Origin: Lawsonibacter sp.
GTDB taxonomy: Bacteria > Bacillota > Clostridia > Oscillospirales > Oscillospiraceae
Direction: 5' to 3'
Length of the DNA: 14,238 nucleotides
Assembly (NCBI GenBank): GCA_022798155.1
Contig: JAAWLY010000041.1
Coordinates: forward strand, 1 to 14,238
The translations under genes were made by a program, and so were the position numbers. The notes below the pieces were generated by a model, which saw only the letters and a list, made by a program, of their open reading frames with translations, was not told where the DNA came from and did not search any database. Positions within the stretch are counted from its first letter, which is position 1, and the number at the start of each line of letters is the position of its first letter. Shown in pieces: positions 1 to 7,420 of the stretch.

Positions 1-714
1 CTGCATCCAGGGAAAATCCCGGCCCGCGCCGTGGATGTGCCGCCAGGGGGCGCCCTCGTAGCACTCCTTGGCGATGAAGTCCACCATCTTCTGGTTCATC
101 ACCTCGGCCCCCAACGAGCCCCAGTAGGACAGCAGCAGGGGCCGGTCATCAGAAAAGCCCAGCTTGGCCCGGGCCTGCGCCCGGCTGTACCGGAAGAAGT
201 CCCCACGGACGGGGGTACCGGTGACCACCACCTTGTCTGGATTGTCGTAGTGCTCCCGGCTCTCCTCAAAGCCCACCATCACCCGGTCCACCACCTTGGA
301 CAGGGCCTTGGTGGTCAGGCCGGGGACGGCGTTGGACTCGTGGACGGCGGTGGGAATGCCCCGCCGGGCCGCCTCGTTGACTACGGGGTAGGAGGCGTAG
401 CCCCCGGTGCCCACCACCAGGTCGGGCTTAAAGTCGTCCAGGATGGCCTGGGCCTGCTTTTTGGACTTCTGCATGTTTATCAGCGTGCCCAGGTTGTGGG
501 CGATGTCGGCGGGGGCGAAGGAGCGGTGGAAATTGGTGATGGTGACTGAGCGGATCTGGTAGCCCTCCTTGGGCACCAGCTTGTTCTCCATGCCGCCGTC
601 CGCCCCCACGAAGAGACAGCGGCAGCCGGGGTGCTTCTCCTGAAAAATGTGGGCCAGAGCCACCGCCGGGTTTACGTGGCCGGCGGTGCCGCCGCAGGTA
701 AAGAGTACGTTCAT
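1..714 (-). CDS. murG: UDP-N-acetylglucosamine--lipid I GlcNAc transferase MurG (3' end cut by window)
   Basis: MurG transfers GlcNAc from UDP-GlcNAc to lipid I on the inner face of the membrane, giving lipid II. The first 238 residues are present in frame to the window edge; the family is usually about 350-370 residues, so the C-terminal UDP-GlcNAc-binding half is missing. The start MNVLFTCGGTAGHVNPAVAL carries the N-terminal glycine-rich GGTxGH loop typical of MurG. GTGGYASYP near residue 102, HESNAVPG near residue 124 and VTGTPVRGDFF near residue 163 are further family motifs. The ATG at 714 has a GAGAGGTG ribosome site about six bases upstream. It is the last visible gene of the dcw block, 112 bases after ftsW, and that gap is filled by palindromic repeats. 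Confidence 0.96.
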   Translation of the reverse strand, partial: MNVLFTCGGTAGHVNPAVALAHIFQEKHPGCRCLFVGADGGMENKLVPKEGYQIRSVTITNFHRSFAPADIAHNLGTLINMQKSKKQAQAILDDFKPDLVVGTGGYASYPVVNEAARRGIPTAVHESNAVPGLTTKALSKVVDRVMVGFEESREHYDNPDKVVVTGTPVRGDFFRYSRAQARAKLGFSDDRPLLLSYWGSLGAEVMNQKMVDFIAKECYEGAPWRHIHGAGRDFPWMQ

Positions 715-750
715 ATCTAACACCTCTCACATGGGAATAGAGCTCTCTTT

Positions 751-824
751 TGTAGGGGCGCATATTATGCGTCCGCCAGTTACGCATCTGCTCTATACGG
801 GCGGATATTATCCGCCCGTATAGA
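751..824. repeat. Pair of REP-like palindromes between ftsW and murG
   Basis: Two hairpins share the centre ATATTAT. The first (756-774) pairs GGGCGCATA with TATGCGTCC with one G-T wobble. The second (792-824) is a perfect 16-base inverted repeat around a single T, with arms TCTATACGGGCGGATA and its reverse complement. Neither is followed by a T run on either strand, so they are poor terminators. The matching cores suggest two units of one mobile or REP-type repeat family. GGGCGGATATTATCCGCCC-type palindromes are, from memory, common between genes in Oscillospiraceae. They may act as mRNA processing or stability elements between ftsW and murG. Confidence 0.7.
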
Positions 825-826
825 AG

Positions 827-2056
827 TCAATCCTTCCTTGGGGCCGGTATCTGTCGGGAAATACTTAGTATCATGCCCATCTCCGCCAATTGTATCATCA
901 GCGCGGTGCCGCCGTAGCTGAAGAAGGGCAGGGAGATTCCCGTGTTGGGGATCAGGCCGGTGACCACCCCGATGTTCAAAAACACCTGGGCGGCCAGCAG
1001 GGTGATAATGCCCACGATGACCAGCGTCCCGAATTTGTCCCGGGCGTGCAGGGCGATCCAGTACCCCCGCAGGATGAGCAGGGCAAAGAGCAGTAAGATA
1101 AGACAGGCTCCCACAAATCCCAGCTCCTCCACCGTGATGGAGAAGATCATATCGTTCTCCGGCTCGGGGACGAAGCCGTATTTCTGGTTGCTCTCTCCCA
1201 GTCCCCGGCCCAGCAGGCCGCCGGAGGCCAGGGAGTACATCCCCTGGCGGAACTGGAAGCCCTCGTGCTGGGGGTCGGCGGACCAGGGGTCCAGCCAGAG
1301 GGCGATTTTCACCTTGACGTAGTTTGTGAGCAGATACATCAGTCCCACCATGGCCGCGCCGGCGCCCCCCAGGCCGATGAACCACCACAGGCTGATGCCG
1401 GACACCAGCAGCACCGCCGCGGCCCCCACCGCCGCCAGAAGGGCGCCGGACACATGGGGCTCAAAGACGATCAGGCCCAGCACCACCACCAGCACTACCC
1501 CGTAGGGCACCAGCTCCAGAAAGCCGATTTTCTCCAGCCAGTTCAGCATCCGGCCTGTGCCGGTGCGTTTGGTGAAGCGCAGCTTCTTTTCTGTGTCCCG
1601 CTTGCACAGCCGGGCGGCGAAGAACAGCACCAGCGCCACCTTGGCGATCTCCGAGGGCTGGTAGGTGGGGCCGGCCACCAGAAACAGGTTTAACCAGCGG
1701 CGCACATTGTTGATGGGGGCGTTCAGCCCGGGGATGTAGCAGAGGATCAGCAGAACGATGGACACCATCAGCGCCAGGGGGGCCATCCAGCGGAAATGCT
1801 GGTAGTTGATGCGGGAGATGATGTACATGACCACCAGTCCCGCCGCCGCGAAAGCGGCCTGCCTGATGATGTAGAAGTAGGGGTTGTTGTTCACCGGGGG
1901 CTTGGAGTCCCGGAAGGCGGTGTAGTAGGAGGCGGAGAAGAGCATAATCAGCCCGATGCCCAGCAGCATCAGCACCAGCATGAGAAAGGGCAGATCCAGC
2001 GGCCCCCGGGCCAGCTGCTCCTCCATGGTTAAATCACGTTTTGCTTTGCGGGCCAA
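827..2056 (-). CDS. ftsW: Lipid II polymerase FtsW (SEDS family)
   Basis: This is a SEDS-family peptidoglycan glycosyltransferase that polymerises lipid II at the septum with a class B PBP partner. The 409 residues hold about ten hydrophobic segments from residue 22 on. YQPSEIAKVAL (132-142), the loop motif NDMIFSITVEELG (301-313) and FSYGGTALM (379-387) identify the family. D302 in NDMIFS lines up with the catalytic aspartate described for E. coli FtsW (D297). The loop EPHVSG (199-204) replaces the EPDxG/QPDxG form of many homologues. The start is TTG at 2056, chosen because AAAGGAGG lies eight bases upstream; the first ATG, at 2026, has no ribosome site. SpoVE and RodA are close relatives, but the dcw position favours FtsW. 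A sporulation role for the same protein cannot be excluded. Confidence 0.95.
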   Translation of the reverse strand: MARKAKRDLTMEEQLARGPLDLPFLMLVLMLLGIGLIMLFSASYYTAFRDSKPPVNNNPYFYIIRQAAFAAAGLVVMYIISRINYQHFRWMAPLALMVSIVLLILCYIPGLNAPINNVRRWLNLFLVAGPTYQPSEIAKVALVLFFAARLCKRDTEKKLRFTKRTGTGRMLNWLEKIGFLELVPYGVVLVVVLGLIVFEPHVSGALLAAVGAAAVLLVSGISLWWFIGLGGAGAAMVGLMYLLTNYVKVKIALWLDPWSADPQHEGFQFRQGMYSLASGGLLGRGLGESNQKYGFVPEPENDMIFSITVEELGFVGACLILLLFALLILRGYWIALHARDKFGTLVIVGIITLLAAQVFLNIGVVTGLIPNTGISLPFFSYGGTALMIQLAEMGMILSISRQIPAPRKD

Positions 2057-2064
2057 AGGATGGG

Positions 2065-2072
2065 CCTCCTTT
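2065..2072 (-). promoter_or_regulatory. Shine-Dalgarno site that sets the TTG start of ftsW
   Basis: The minus strand reads AAAGGAGG eight bases before TTG at 2056. No comparable site precedes the in-frame ATG at 2026. This supports the longer protein with N-terminus MARKAKRDLT. Confidence 0.8.
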
Positions 2073-2085
2073 CAGTGCTGGTTTT

Positions 2086-2130
2086 AAAGGCTCCTCTGGC
2101 AAAGGAGGCTTTGCCGCCTTCGGGCGGGAT
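2086..2130. repeat. Intergenic hairpin repeat, copy A (mraY-ftsW junction)
   Basis: AAAGGCTCCT (2086-2095 region) pairs with AGGAGGCTTT (about 2103-2112) with one mismatch around a short loop. It continues into TGCCGCCTTCGGGCGGGAT. Positions 2095-2130 match 4870-4906 at 31 of 36 aligned bases with one gap. No T run follows in the direction of transcription, so it does not look like a terminator. Confidence 0.6.
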
Positions 2131-2132
2131 TT

Positions 2133-3119
2133 TTACATGGGATACCGGTACATGACCCCCAAAAAGCCCAGGCAGCACAGGACCAGGGTGACGCCGGAAA
2201 AGACGCAGAACAGCTTGGTCTCGCTCCAGCCGCCCATCTCCAGGTGGTGGTGGAGGGGGGCCATGCGGAAAAACCGCTTGCCGTGGGTCTTTTTAAAATA
2301 GACCACTTGGATGATGTCAGACAGCACCTCGGCCACATAGACCAGGCCGATCACGGGGATAACCAGGGGGATATCCAGGGCAAAGGCCAGGCCGCACACC
2401 ATCCCCCCCAGGAAGAGGGAGCCGGTGTCGCCCATAAAGACCTTGGCGGGGTGGAAGTTATAAATCAGGAAAGCGGCCAGGCCCCCCGCCAGGGCGGCGG
2501 AGAGGATGGCCAGGTCATATTTGCCGAACCAGGCGGACACCGCCATATAGAACAGGGCCACGGGGATAGTGACGCCGGTGGCCAGGCCGTCGATGCCGTC
2601 GGTGAGGTTGACGGCGTTTACCGTGCCCACCATGACAAAGGCGGCAAAGACCATGTACACCACCCAGGGCAGGATGATCTCTCCCCCCAGGAAGGGGATA
2701 AAGAGGTTAGGGGTGAGGTAGCCCTCCCCCCGCATCAGCACGGTGAAGGCGATGGCCGCCGCCAGCTGGAGCAGAAATTTTTGGGCGGCGGTGAGGCCCT
2801 CGTTGGCGTGGTGGCGCAGCTTTTGAAAGTCGTCCACCATGCCGATGATCCCAAAGACCAGGGCGAAGAGGAACACATACAGGTGGTTGTAGTTTCCCGT
2901 CTTCAGTTCCTCCCATCCGGCCACCACCACGGCCACGCCGGTGGCCAGGATGAACATAATCCCCCCCATAGTGGGGGTGCCCTGCTTGGCCATGTGCCAG
3001 GTGGGGCCGTCCTCCCGGATGGACTGTCCGGCCTTCAGCCGCCGCAGCAGGGGAATCAAAATTTGACCCACAATGGCGGCCACGCCGAAGGCCACGATGA
3101 AGCTGAGGATGAATGTCAT
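2133..3119 (-). CDS. mraY: Phospho-N-acetylmuramoyl-pentapeptide-transferase MraY
   Basis: This integral membrane enzyme moves phospho-MurNAc-pentapeptide from UDP onto undecaprenyl phosphate, making lipid I, the substrate of MurG. Its 328 residues match the usual 320-360. Family motifs are MVDDFQK (94-100, with the D96-D97 pair), NLTDGIDGLA (171-180), FMGDTGSLFLGG (228-239, with D231) and the histidine motif LHHHLEMGG (289-297). Many hydrophobic segments run through the length. ATG at 3119 has GGGAGGG about eight bases upstream. It is followed after 76 bases by ftsW and preceded by a 206-base gap after murE. In many Firmicutes murF lies before mraY and murD after it; neither is here. Confidence 0.97.
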   Translation of the reverse strand: MTFILSFIVAFGVAAIVGQILIPLLRRLKAGQSIREDGPTWHMAKQGTPTMGGIMFILATGVAVVVAGWEELKTGNYNHLYVFLFALVFGIIGMVDDFQKLRHHANEGLTAAQKFLLQLAAAIAFTVLMRGEGYLTPNLFIPFLGGEIILPWVVYMVFAAFVMVGTVNAVNLTDGIDGLATGVTIPVALFYMAVSAWFGKYDLAILSAALAGGLAAFLIYNFHPAKVFMGDTGSLFLGGMVCGLAFALDIPLVIPVIGLVYVAEVLSDIIQVVYFKKTHGKRFFRMAPLHHHLEMGGWSETKLFCVFSGVTLVLCCLGFLGVMYRYPM

Positions 3120-3150
3120 ATCTGGAACCCTCCCGGTTTTTCTCTTTTGT

Positions 3151-3290
3151 CTCCCCCGCAGGGGCAGTCACCCGCGAAGCGGATAACAGGGGGATTCCGG
3201 TTGATTGGAGCGTTTCTCTTATTCGGAATCCCTCCGCCACCGGGCTGCGCCCGGCGGCCCTCCCCCTCTTTTTGGCAAAAGGGGCTTTTC
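3151..3290. repeat. Composite palindromic element in the murE-mraY gap (MITE-like)
   Basis: About 140 bases are made almost entirely of nested inverted repeats. CCCC-GCA-GGGG sits at 3154-3164. CCGC-GAA-GCGG lies near 3172-3182. A perfect 9-base pair GGGATTCCG / CGGAATCCC joins 3191-3199 with 3224-3232. CCGGGC-TGC-GCCCGG is at 3240-3254, and a CCCC...GGGG stem with TTTT/AAAA runs over about 3262-3284. The end, TTTTTGGCAAAAGGGGCTTTT, resembles the core of the repeats at 2095 and 4870. No open reading frame in it has a ribosome site. A non-coding mobile element, or the scar of one, is the best guess. Confidence 0.6.
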
Positions 3291-3325
3291 CTGCTTTTCA
3301 TGTATTGCGAAATTGAAGCAATGTA

Positions 3326-4819
3326 TCATACCATATCCGCCGGAATTTTTCCAGTCATTTTTTGTCTGCTGTCCGCCTGCCGGAACCAATCCGCGATAAT
3401 TTCCCGCTCGTCCAGGTGACGCTGCACGCCGTTGATCTCCTGATAGGTCTCATGTCCCTTGCCCGCCAGGACAATCACGTCTCCGGGATTCCCCTGTTCC
3501 AGGGCCCAGGCGATGGCGGCCGCCCGGTCGGGCTCCACATGGAGGAGGGCCCCCTCGCCGCCGGACATGCCGGCCAGGATATCGCCGATGATGGCCTGGG
3601 GGTCCTCGGTGCGGGGGTTGTCGGAGGTGACCACCGCCACGTCGGCCAGCTCCTGGACGATGGCTCCCATGACGGGGCGCTTGGTTTTGTCCCGGTCGCC
3701 GCCGCAGCCAAAGAGGCAGAACAGCCGTCCCGCGGTAAAATCCCGAGCGGTGGTGAGGATGTTCTCCAGGGCGTTGGGGCTGTGGGCATAGTCGATGATA
3801 ACGGTATAGGCCCTGGGGACGGGGACCACCTCCACCCGGCCCTTTACCCCGTGGACGGCGGGCATGACCCGGGCCATCTCCTTCAGCTCCAGCCCCAGGC
3901 ACAGCCCGGCGGCCAGGGCGGCCAGGGCGTTGTAGATGGAAAAGCCCCCGGGGATCGGCAGGTGAATCCGGGCCAGCTGGCCCAGGGTGAGGGCCTCAAA
4001 CTCCACATGGCTGGGGAAGAGGCGGAGGTTTTTGGCGGTGAGATCGGCCCCGTCCTTGTTCTCTGAGTAGGTAAAGACAGGACAGTTTACCCGCTCCCGG
4101 TACCACCGCCCCGCCGGATCGTCCAGATTGAGGACGGCGGTTTTGCACTGGTCAAAGAGCAGCCCCTTGGCCGCCCGGTACTCCTCCATGGTGTGGTGGT
4201 AGTCCAGGTGGTCCTGGGTCAGGTTGGTGAACACGGCCGCGTGGAAGGTCAGCCCCGCCGTGCGGTGCTGGACCAGGGCGTGGGAAGAGACCTCCATCAC
4301 CACATGGGTACACCCCTCGTCCGCCATCCGGCGCAGCAGGGACTGGAGTTCGTAGCTCTCCGGGGTGGTGCGGTGGGCGGGAAGCTCCTCTCCCCCGATC
4401 ATGTTCCGGTTGGTGCCGATGAGCCCTACCTTGGCCCCGGCGGACCGCTCCAGCAGCTCTTTCAGCAGGCTGGTGGTGGTGGTTTTGCCGTTGGTGCCGG
4501 TCACGGCGGCCAGGACCATGGCCTCTCCAGGCCGGCCGAACCAGTTGGCGGAGATCAGGGCCAGGGCCAGGCGGCTGTCCGCCGTGACCAGCCAGGGGCC
4601 GGGCGTCTCCGGGGCGCGCTGGCACAAAACGGCAGCCGCCCCCTTGTCCACAGCGGTCTGGATGTACAGGTGGCCGTCGGTTTTGTCGCCGGACAGGGCC
4701 ACGAAGAGGGCGCCGGGCTGGATGGTTCGGGTGTCGTAGGATATGGAAGAAATTTCCATATCCAGGCCGGGAATCTCCCCCGCGAGAGGGACGCCGGCCA
4801 AAAGCTCGCGCAGTTTCAT
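3326..4819 (-). CDS. murE: UDP-MurNAc-tripeptide synthetase MurE, meso-DAP type
   Basis: This cytoplasmic ATP-dependent ligase adds the third residue to UDP-MurNAc-L-Ala-D-Glu. At 497 residues it has the usual length. The ATP loop TGTNGKTTTT lies near residues 105-114, HRTTPESYELQ near 149, MEVSSHAL near 174, and TNLTQDHLDYH near 197. The C-terminal motif SDNPRTEDP carries the DNPR signature of enzymes that add meso-diaminopimelate rather than lysine. ATG at 4819 is preferred over the in-frame GTG at 4834 because GAGGGGTG, the likely ribosome site, lies between them and would be inside the gene otherwise. It follows the PBP gene by 97 bases and precedes mraY by 206. Confidence 0.97.
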   Translation of the reverse strand: MKLRELLAGVPLAGEIPGLDMEISSISYDTRTIQPGALFVALSGDKTDGHLYIQTAVDKGAAAVLCQRAPETPGPWLVTADSRLALALISANWFGRPGEAMVLAAVTGTNGKTTTTSLLKELLERSAGAKVGLIGTNRNMIGGEELPAHRTTPESYELQSLLRRMADEGCTHVVMEVSSHALVQHRTAGLTFHAAVFTNLTQDHLDYHHTMEEYRAAKGLLFDQCKTAVLNLDDPAGRWYRERVNCPVFTYSENKDGADLTAKNLRLFPSHVEFEALTLGQLARIHLPIPGGFSIYNALAALAAGLCLGLELKEMARVMPAVHGVKGRVEVVPVPRAYTVIIDYAHSPNALENILTTARDFTAGRLFCLFGCGGDRDKTKRPVMGAIVQELADVAVVTSDNPRTEDPQAIIGDILAGMSGGEGALLHVEPDRAAAIAWALEQGNPGDVIVLAGKGHETYQEINGVQRHLDEREIIADWFRQADSRQKMTGKIPADMV

Positions 4820-4824
4820 GGTGT

Positions 4825-4839
4825 CACCCCTCACGGGTG
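4825..4839 (-). promoter_or_regulatory. Small hairpin over the murE ribosome site
   Basis: On the minus strand CACCC-GTGAG-GGGTG forms a 5-base stem with a 5-base loop. The GAGGGGTG ribosome site of murE lies inside it. It could dampen initiation, but the stem is short and may be chance. Confidence 0.35.
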
Positions 4840-4869
4840 GAGTTTTATTCTTTATAGGTTTGCTGGTTC

Positions 4870-4906
4870 TCTGGAAAAGGGAGGCTTTGACGCCTGCGGA
4901 CGGGAC
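4870..4906. repeat. Intergenic repeat, copy B (PBP-murE junction)
   Basis: TCTGGAAAAGGGAGGCTTTG followed by ACGCCTGCGGACGGGAC matches copy A at 2095-2130 at 31 of 36 positions with one gap, in the same orientation. It begins 11 bases beyond the PBP stop codon. Confidence 0.6.
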
Positions 4907-4916
4907 GAGGGACTTC

Positions 4917-7367
4917 CTACCCCGTATACCCGTCCTCCACCTGGTTGAAGAACCTCACATCCACCACGGTGCCGGTGACGGCGGCCACGCCGCCGGCGAT
5001 GCTCTGGCTCTCAGCGGTGGTGGTGTTGCCGTAATAGACCGAGGCGCCGGAGGCCTTCATGAAGAAGCCGGCCTCCTCCAGGGCCTGTTTGGCGTTTTCA
5101 TAGGTCATGCCGATGACGTTGGGGACGGTGTTGCTGGCCTCCGGGGCGGAGCTGCCCAAGTAGAGGATGACGGTGGACCCGCCGGGAATTTTGGTGCCGG
5201 CAGCGGGAACCTGCCGGGAGACGGTGTCCCCCTCGCCGACGGTACGGTATCTCAGGTTGACCCGGGACAGATTGTCCTCCGCCTTGGGGACGCTGACGCC
5301 GGTGACCTTGGGCATAGACACGTCGGCCGCGGCGGCCTCTTCGGCGGAGTAGGTCTTTTCGATCCCCAGGTAGTCCAGAATCTGGGCGATGAGGGGGCCG
5401 GCCTTTTTGGCGGCCATGTTGCCGCCGCTGATGTAGACGCCGCTGGGGCCGTAGTTGCTCCCCGGCTCCGCAACCTGGGGGTGGTCATAGGCCAGCAGGA
5501 CGATCACCTGGGGGTCGTCGGCGGGGGCGTAGCCCATGAAGGAGACGATATAGTGGTCTGTATCCTTGGTTCCCACCTCAGAGGTTCCGGTCTTGCCGCC
5601 GATGCGGTAACCGGCCACATAGCCGTTGTTGCCGCTGCCCTTGGCCACCACCTGCTCCAGGATGTCGGCGGCACGCTGGCTGGTCTGCTTGCTGACCACC
5701 TGCCGGACCACCTCGGGCTGGGTATTCTGGACCACGGTGCCGTCCTGGGTGCTCACCGACTGGACCACATAGGGCTTTACCAGGTTGCCCCCGTTGATGA
5801 CGGCGGAGAAGCCGCAGATCATCTGGAGGGGGGTGATCTCAAAGCGCTGGCCGAAGGAGGCCACCGCCAGGTCCACGTTGCTCATCTCCTCCCGGCTCCA
5901 GACGGCGCCGGCCAGGCTGGCCTCGCCGGGCAGGTCGATGCCGGTTTTCTCCAGCATTCCGAAAGCCTCGAAGTAATCGTAGAACTTTTGTACCCCCAGC
6001 CGGCCGCCGATCTCGATAAAGGCGGGGTTGCAGGAGTTGGCTACCGCCTTGGCCAGGTCCTGGTCCTTGTGTCCTCTTGTGTTGGAGCAGTTGATGGGCT
6101 TGGGGTAGCCGGGCACGTCGGCGTGGCCGGAGCAGAAGAAGTGGTCGCTCTCCTTGACCACCCCCTCTTCCAGGGCGGCGGCCAGCACGATGGCCTTGAA
6201 CACAGAGCCCGGCTCATACCGGGAGTCGATGGCCTTGCTGCGCCACTGGGTATTCACCGCGTCGGAGTAGGCCTGGGCCTCCGCTTTTTCCATTAGCTGG
6301 CTGTCGGTGAGGTTTTCGGTGTTGTTGGCCTTCAGTTTGTCATAGATGGCGGCGATGTCCTCCTCCAGGCCGCTGAGCAGATCCTCGTTGATGATCTGGG
6401 AGTAGTTGTTGGGGTCAAAATCGGGGGAGCTGGCGATGCCGTAGATGGCTCCCGTTTTGGGATTCATGGCGATGGCGAAGGCCCCATCCTGGACATCGAA
6501 GTCCTTGATCCCCTCCTCCAGCGTCTTCTCCAGATAGGACTGGATGGTGGTGTCGATGGTCAGGGTCAGGTTGTAGCCGTTGATGGCGTCCATATACTCG
6601 GAGTAAGCGTTGTAGCGGGCGGTGCCGCCGGCGGTCTTGGTGGTGCTCACCCGGCCGGCGGTGCCCTCCAGCATGTCGTTATAGGCCGCCTCGATGCCAT
6701 AGGCGCCCCCCTCGGAGTTGACAAAGCCCAGGGCCTGGGCGGCCAGGCTGGAGTAGGGGTAGTAGCGCTTGGTGTCCGGGATGAGGTAGAGGGAGTTGGC
6801 GGTCTTGTTTTCCGACATGTACTGGCGCAGGACCTCGGCCTCCTCCTCCTCAATGTTCTTTTTGATGACCCGGTAGGCCTTTGTGGTGGCGTTGACGTGG
6901 TTGACAAGCTCCTGGCGGTCCAGGCCGGGGATAAGGTCCATCAGGTCGTTGACGATTTTTTCCTGTGCGGCGCTGATGTGGGCCTGATAGACCGCGTTGT
7001 CCAGGACATTGCCCTCCTCGTCCTTGTTGGGGACGTTTGCAATCAGGTCCCGGGGGGACAGGATCAGCTGATACACGGTGGAGGACATAGCCATAATCTT
7101 GCCGTTCCGGTCGTAGATGTTGCCCCGCTGGGCGGAGATCTCATATTCCAGGCGCTGCTGGTCGCTGGCCTTGCGCTGGTATTCGTCGTGGTGGACGATG
7201 GCGATGTCCCACAGTTTCCAGACCAGGGGGACAAACATGAGGATGCCGCATGCCGCCATTAGAAACAGGGTGCGGTGGAAGATGGACCGCTTGGAGTGGG
7301 TGCCGCGGGTTCCGCCTATGGAGGGCAGCCCGCCCCGGGATGAGGGATATTTCGGCGTGTTTCCCAT
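4917..7367 (-). CDS. Class B penicillin-binding protein with two PASTA domains (FtsI/PBP2B/SpoVD family)
   Basis: This is a membrane-anchored transpeptidase that cross-links peptidoglycan; it would work with FtsW. Of 816 residues, 1-28 are cytoplasmic and basic, and 29-50 form the membrane anchor. The dimerisation domain follows, with RGNIYDRNGKIMA at 81-93. The transpeptidase domain holds S388-x-x-K391 (EPGSVFK), S445-C-N447 and K592-T-G594 (GGKTGTSEVG), so all catalytic motifs are intact. Two PASTA domains lie near 684-740 and 746-808. The dcw position fits FtsI/PBP2B; the PASTA tail is also compatible with SpoVD. Only one such gene is present, where Bacillus subtilis has pbpB and spoVD side by side. 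ATG at 7367 has GAAAGGAG upstream, directly after a terminator-like hairpin. Confidence 0.95.
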   Translation of the reverse strand: MGNTPKYPSSRGGLPSIGGTRGTHSKRSIFHRTLFLMAACGILMFVPLVWKLWDIAIVHHDEYQRKASDQQRLEYEISAQRGNIYDRNGKIMAMSSTVYQLILSPRDLIANVPNKDEEGNVLDNAVYQAHISAAQEKIVNDLMDLIPGLDRQELVNHVNATTKAYRVIKKNIEEEEAEVLRQYMSENKTANSLYLIPDTKRYYPYSSLAAQALGFVNSEGGAYGIEAAYNDMLEGTAGRVSTTKTAGGTARYNAYSEYMDAINGYNLTLTIDTTIQSYLEKTLEEGIKDFDVQDGAFAIAMNPKTGAIYGIASSPDFDPNNYSQIINEDLLSGLEEDIAAIYDKLKANNTENLTDSQLMEKAEAQAYSDAVNTQWRSKAIDSRYEPGSVFKAIVLAAALEEGVVKESDHFFCSGHADVPGYPKPINCSNTRGHKDQDLAKAVANSCNPAFIEIGGRLGVQKFYDYFEAFGMLEKTGIDLPGEASLAGAVWSREEMSNVDLAVASFGQRFEITPLQMICGFSAVINGGNLVKPYVVQSVSTQDGTVVQNTQPEVVRQVVSKQTSQRAADILEQVVAKGSGNNGYVAGYRIGGKTGTSEVGTKDTDHYIVSFMGYAPADDPQVIVLLAYDHPQVAEPGSNYGPSGVYISGGNMAAKKAGPLIAQILDYLGIEKTYSAEEAAAADVSMPKVTGVSVPKAEDNLSRVNLRYRTVGEGDTVSRQVPAAGTKIPGGSTVILYLGSSAPEASNTVPNVIGMTYENAKQALEEAGFFMKASGASVYYGNTTTAESQSIAGGVAAVTGTVVDVRFFNQVEDGYTG

Positions 7368-7393
7368 AGAAAATGGCTCCTTTCAGGGAAAAA

Positions 7394-7420
7394 GGCGCAA
7401 GAAAGCTTCTTTCTTGCGCC
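7394..7420 (-). terminator. Terminator-like hairpin ahead of the PBP gene (possible attenuator)
   Basis: On the minus strand a perfect 12-base stem, GGCGCAAGAAAG / CTTTCTTGCGCC with a 3-base loop, is followed directly by TTTTT. This has the form of an intrinsic terminator, yet it lies inside the dcw block 27 bases before the PBP start, leaving no room for a separate promoter after it. It therefore looks like an attenuator or a partial terminator that lowers expression of the PBP and downstream genes relative to mraZ-rsmH-ftsL. Confidence 0.6.

Noticed and set aside
31..549. 172-residue ORF on the plus strand
   Set aside because: It is antisense to murG, low in complexity (Gly, Val, His rich) and lacks a ribosome site; GC-rich codons leave the opposite frame open.
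2244..3419. 391-residue ORF on the plus strand
   Set aside because: It is antisense to mraY and runs across the palindromic gap into murE; composition is His/Gly/Gln-rich without domains.
3113..3419. Small ORFs in the murE-mraY gap
   Set aside because: They are translations of palindromic repeat sequence with no ribosome site.
4743..6296. 517-residue ORF on the plus strand
   Set aside because: It is antisense to the PBP gene, which has intact catalytic motifs; the ORF is Gly/Val/His/Asp-rich shadow sequence.
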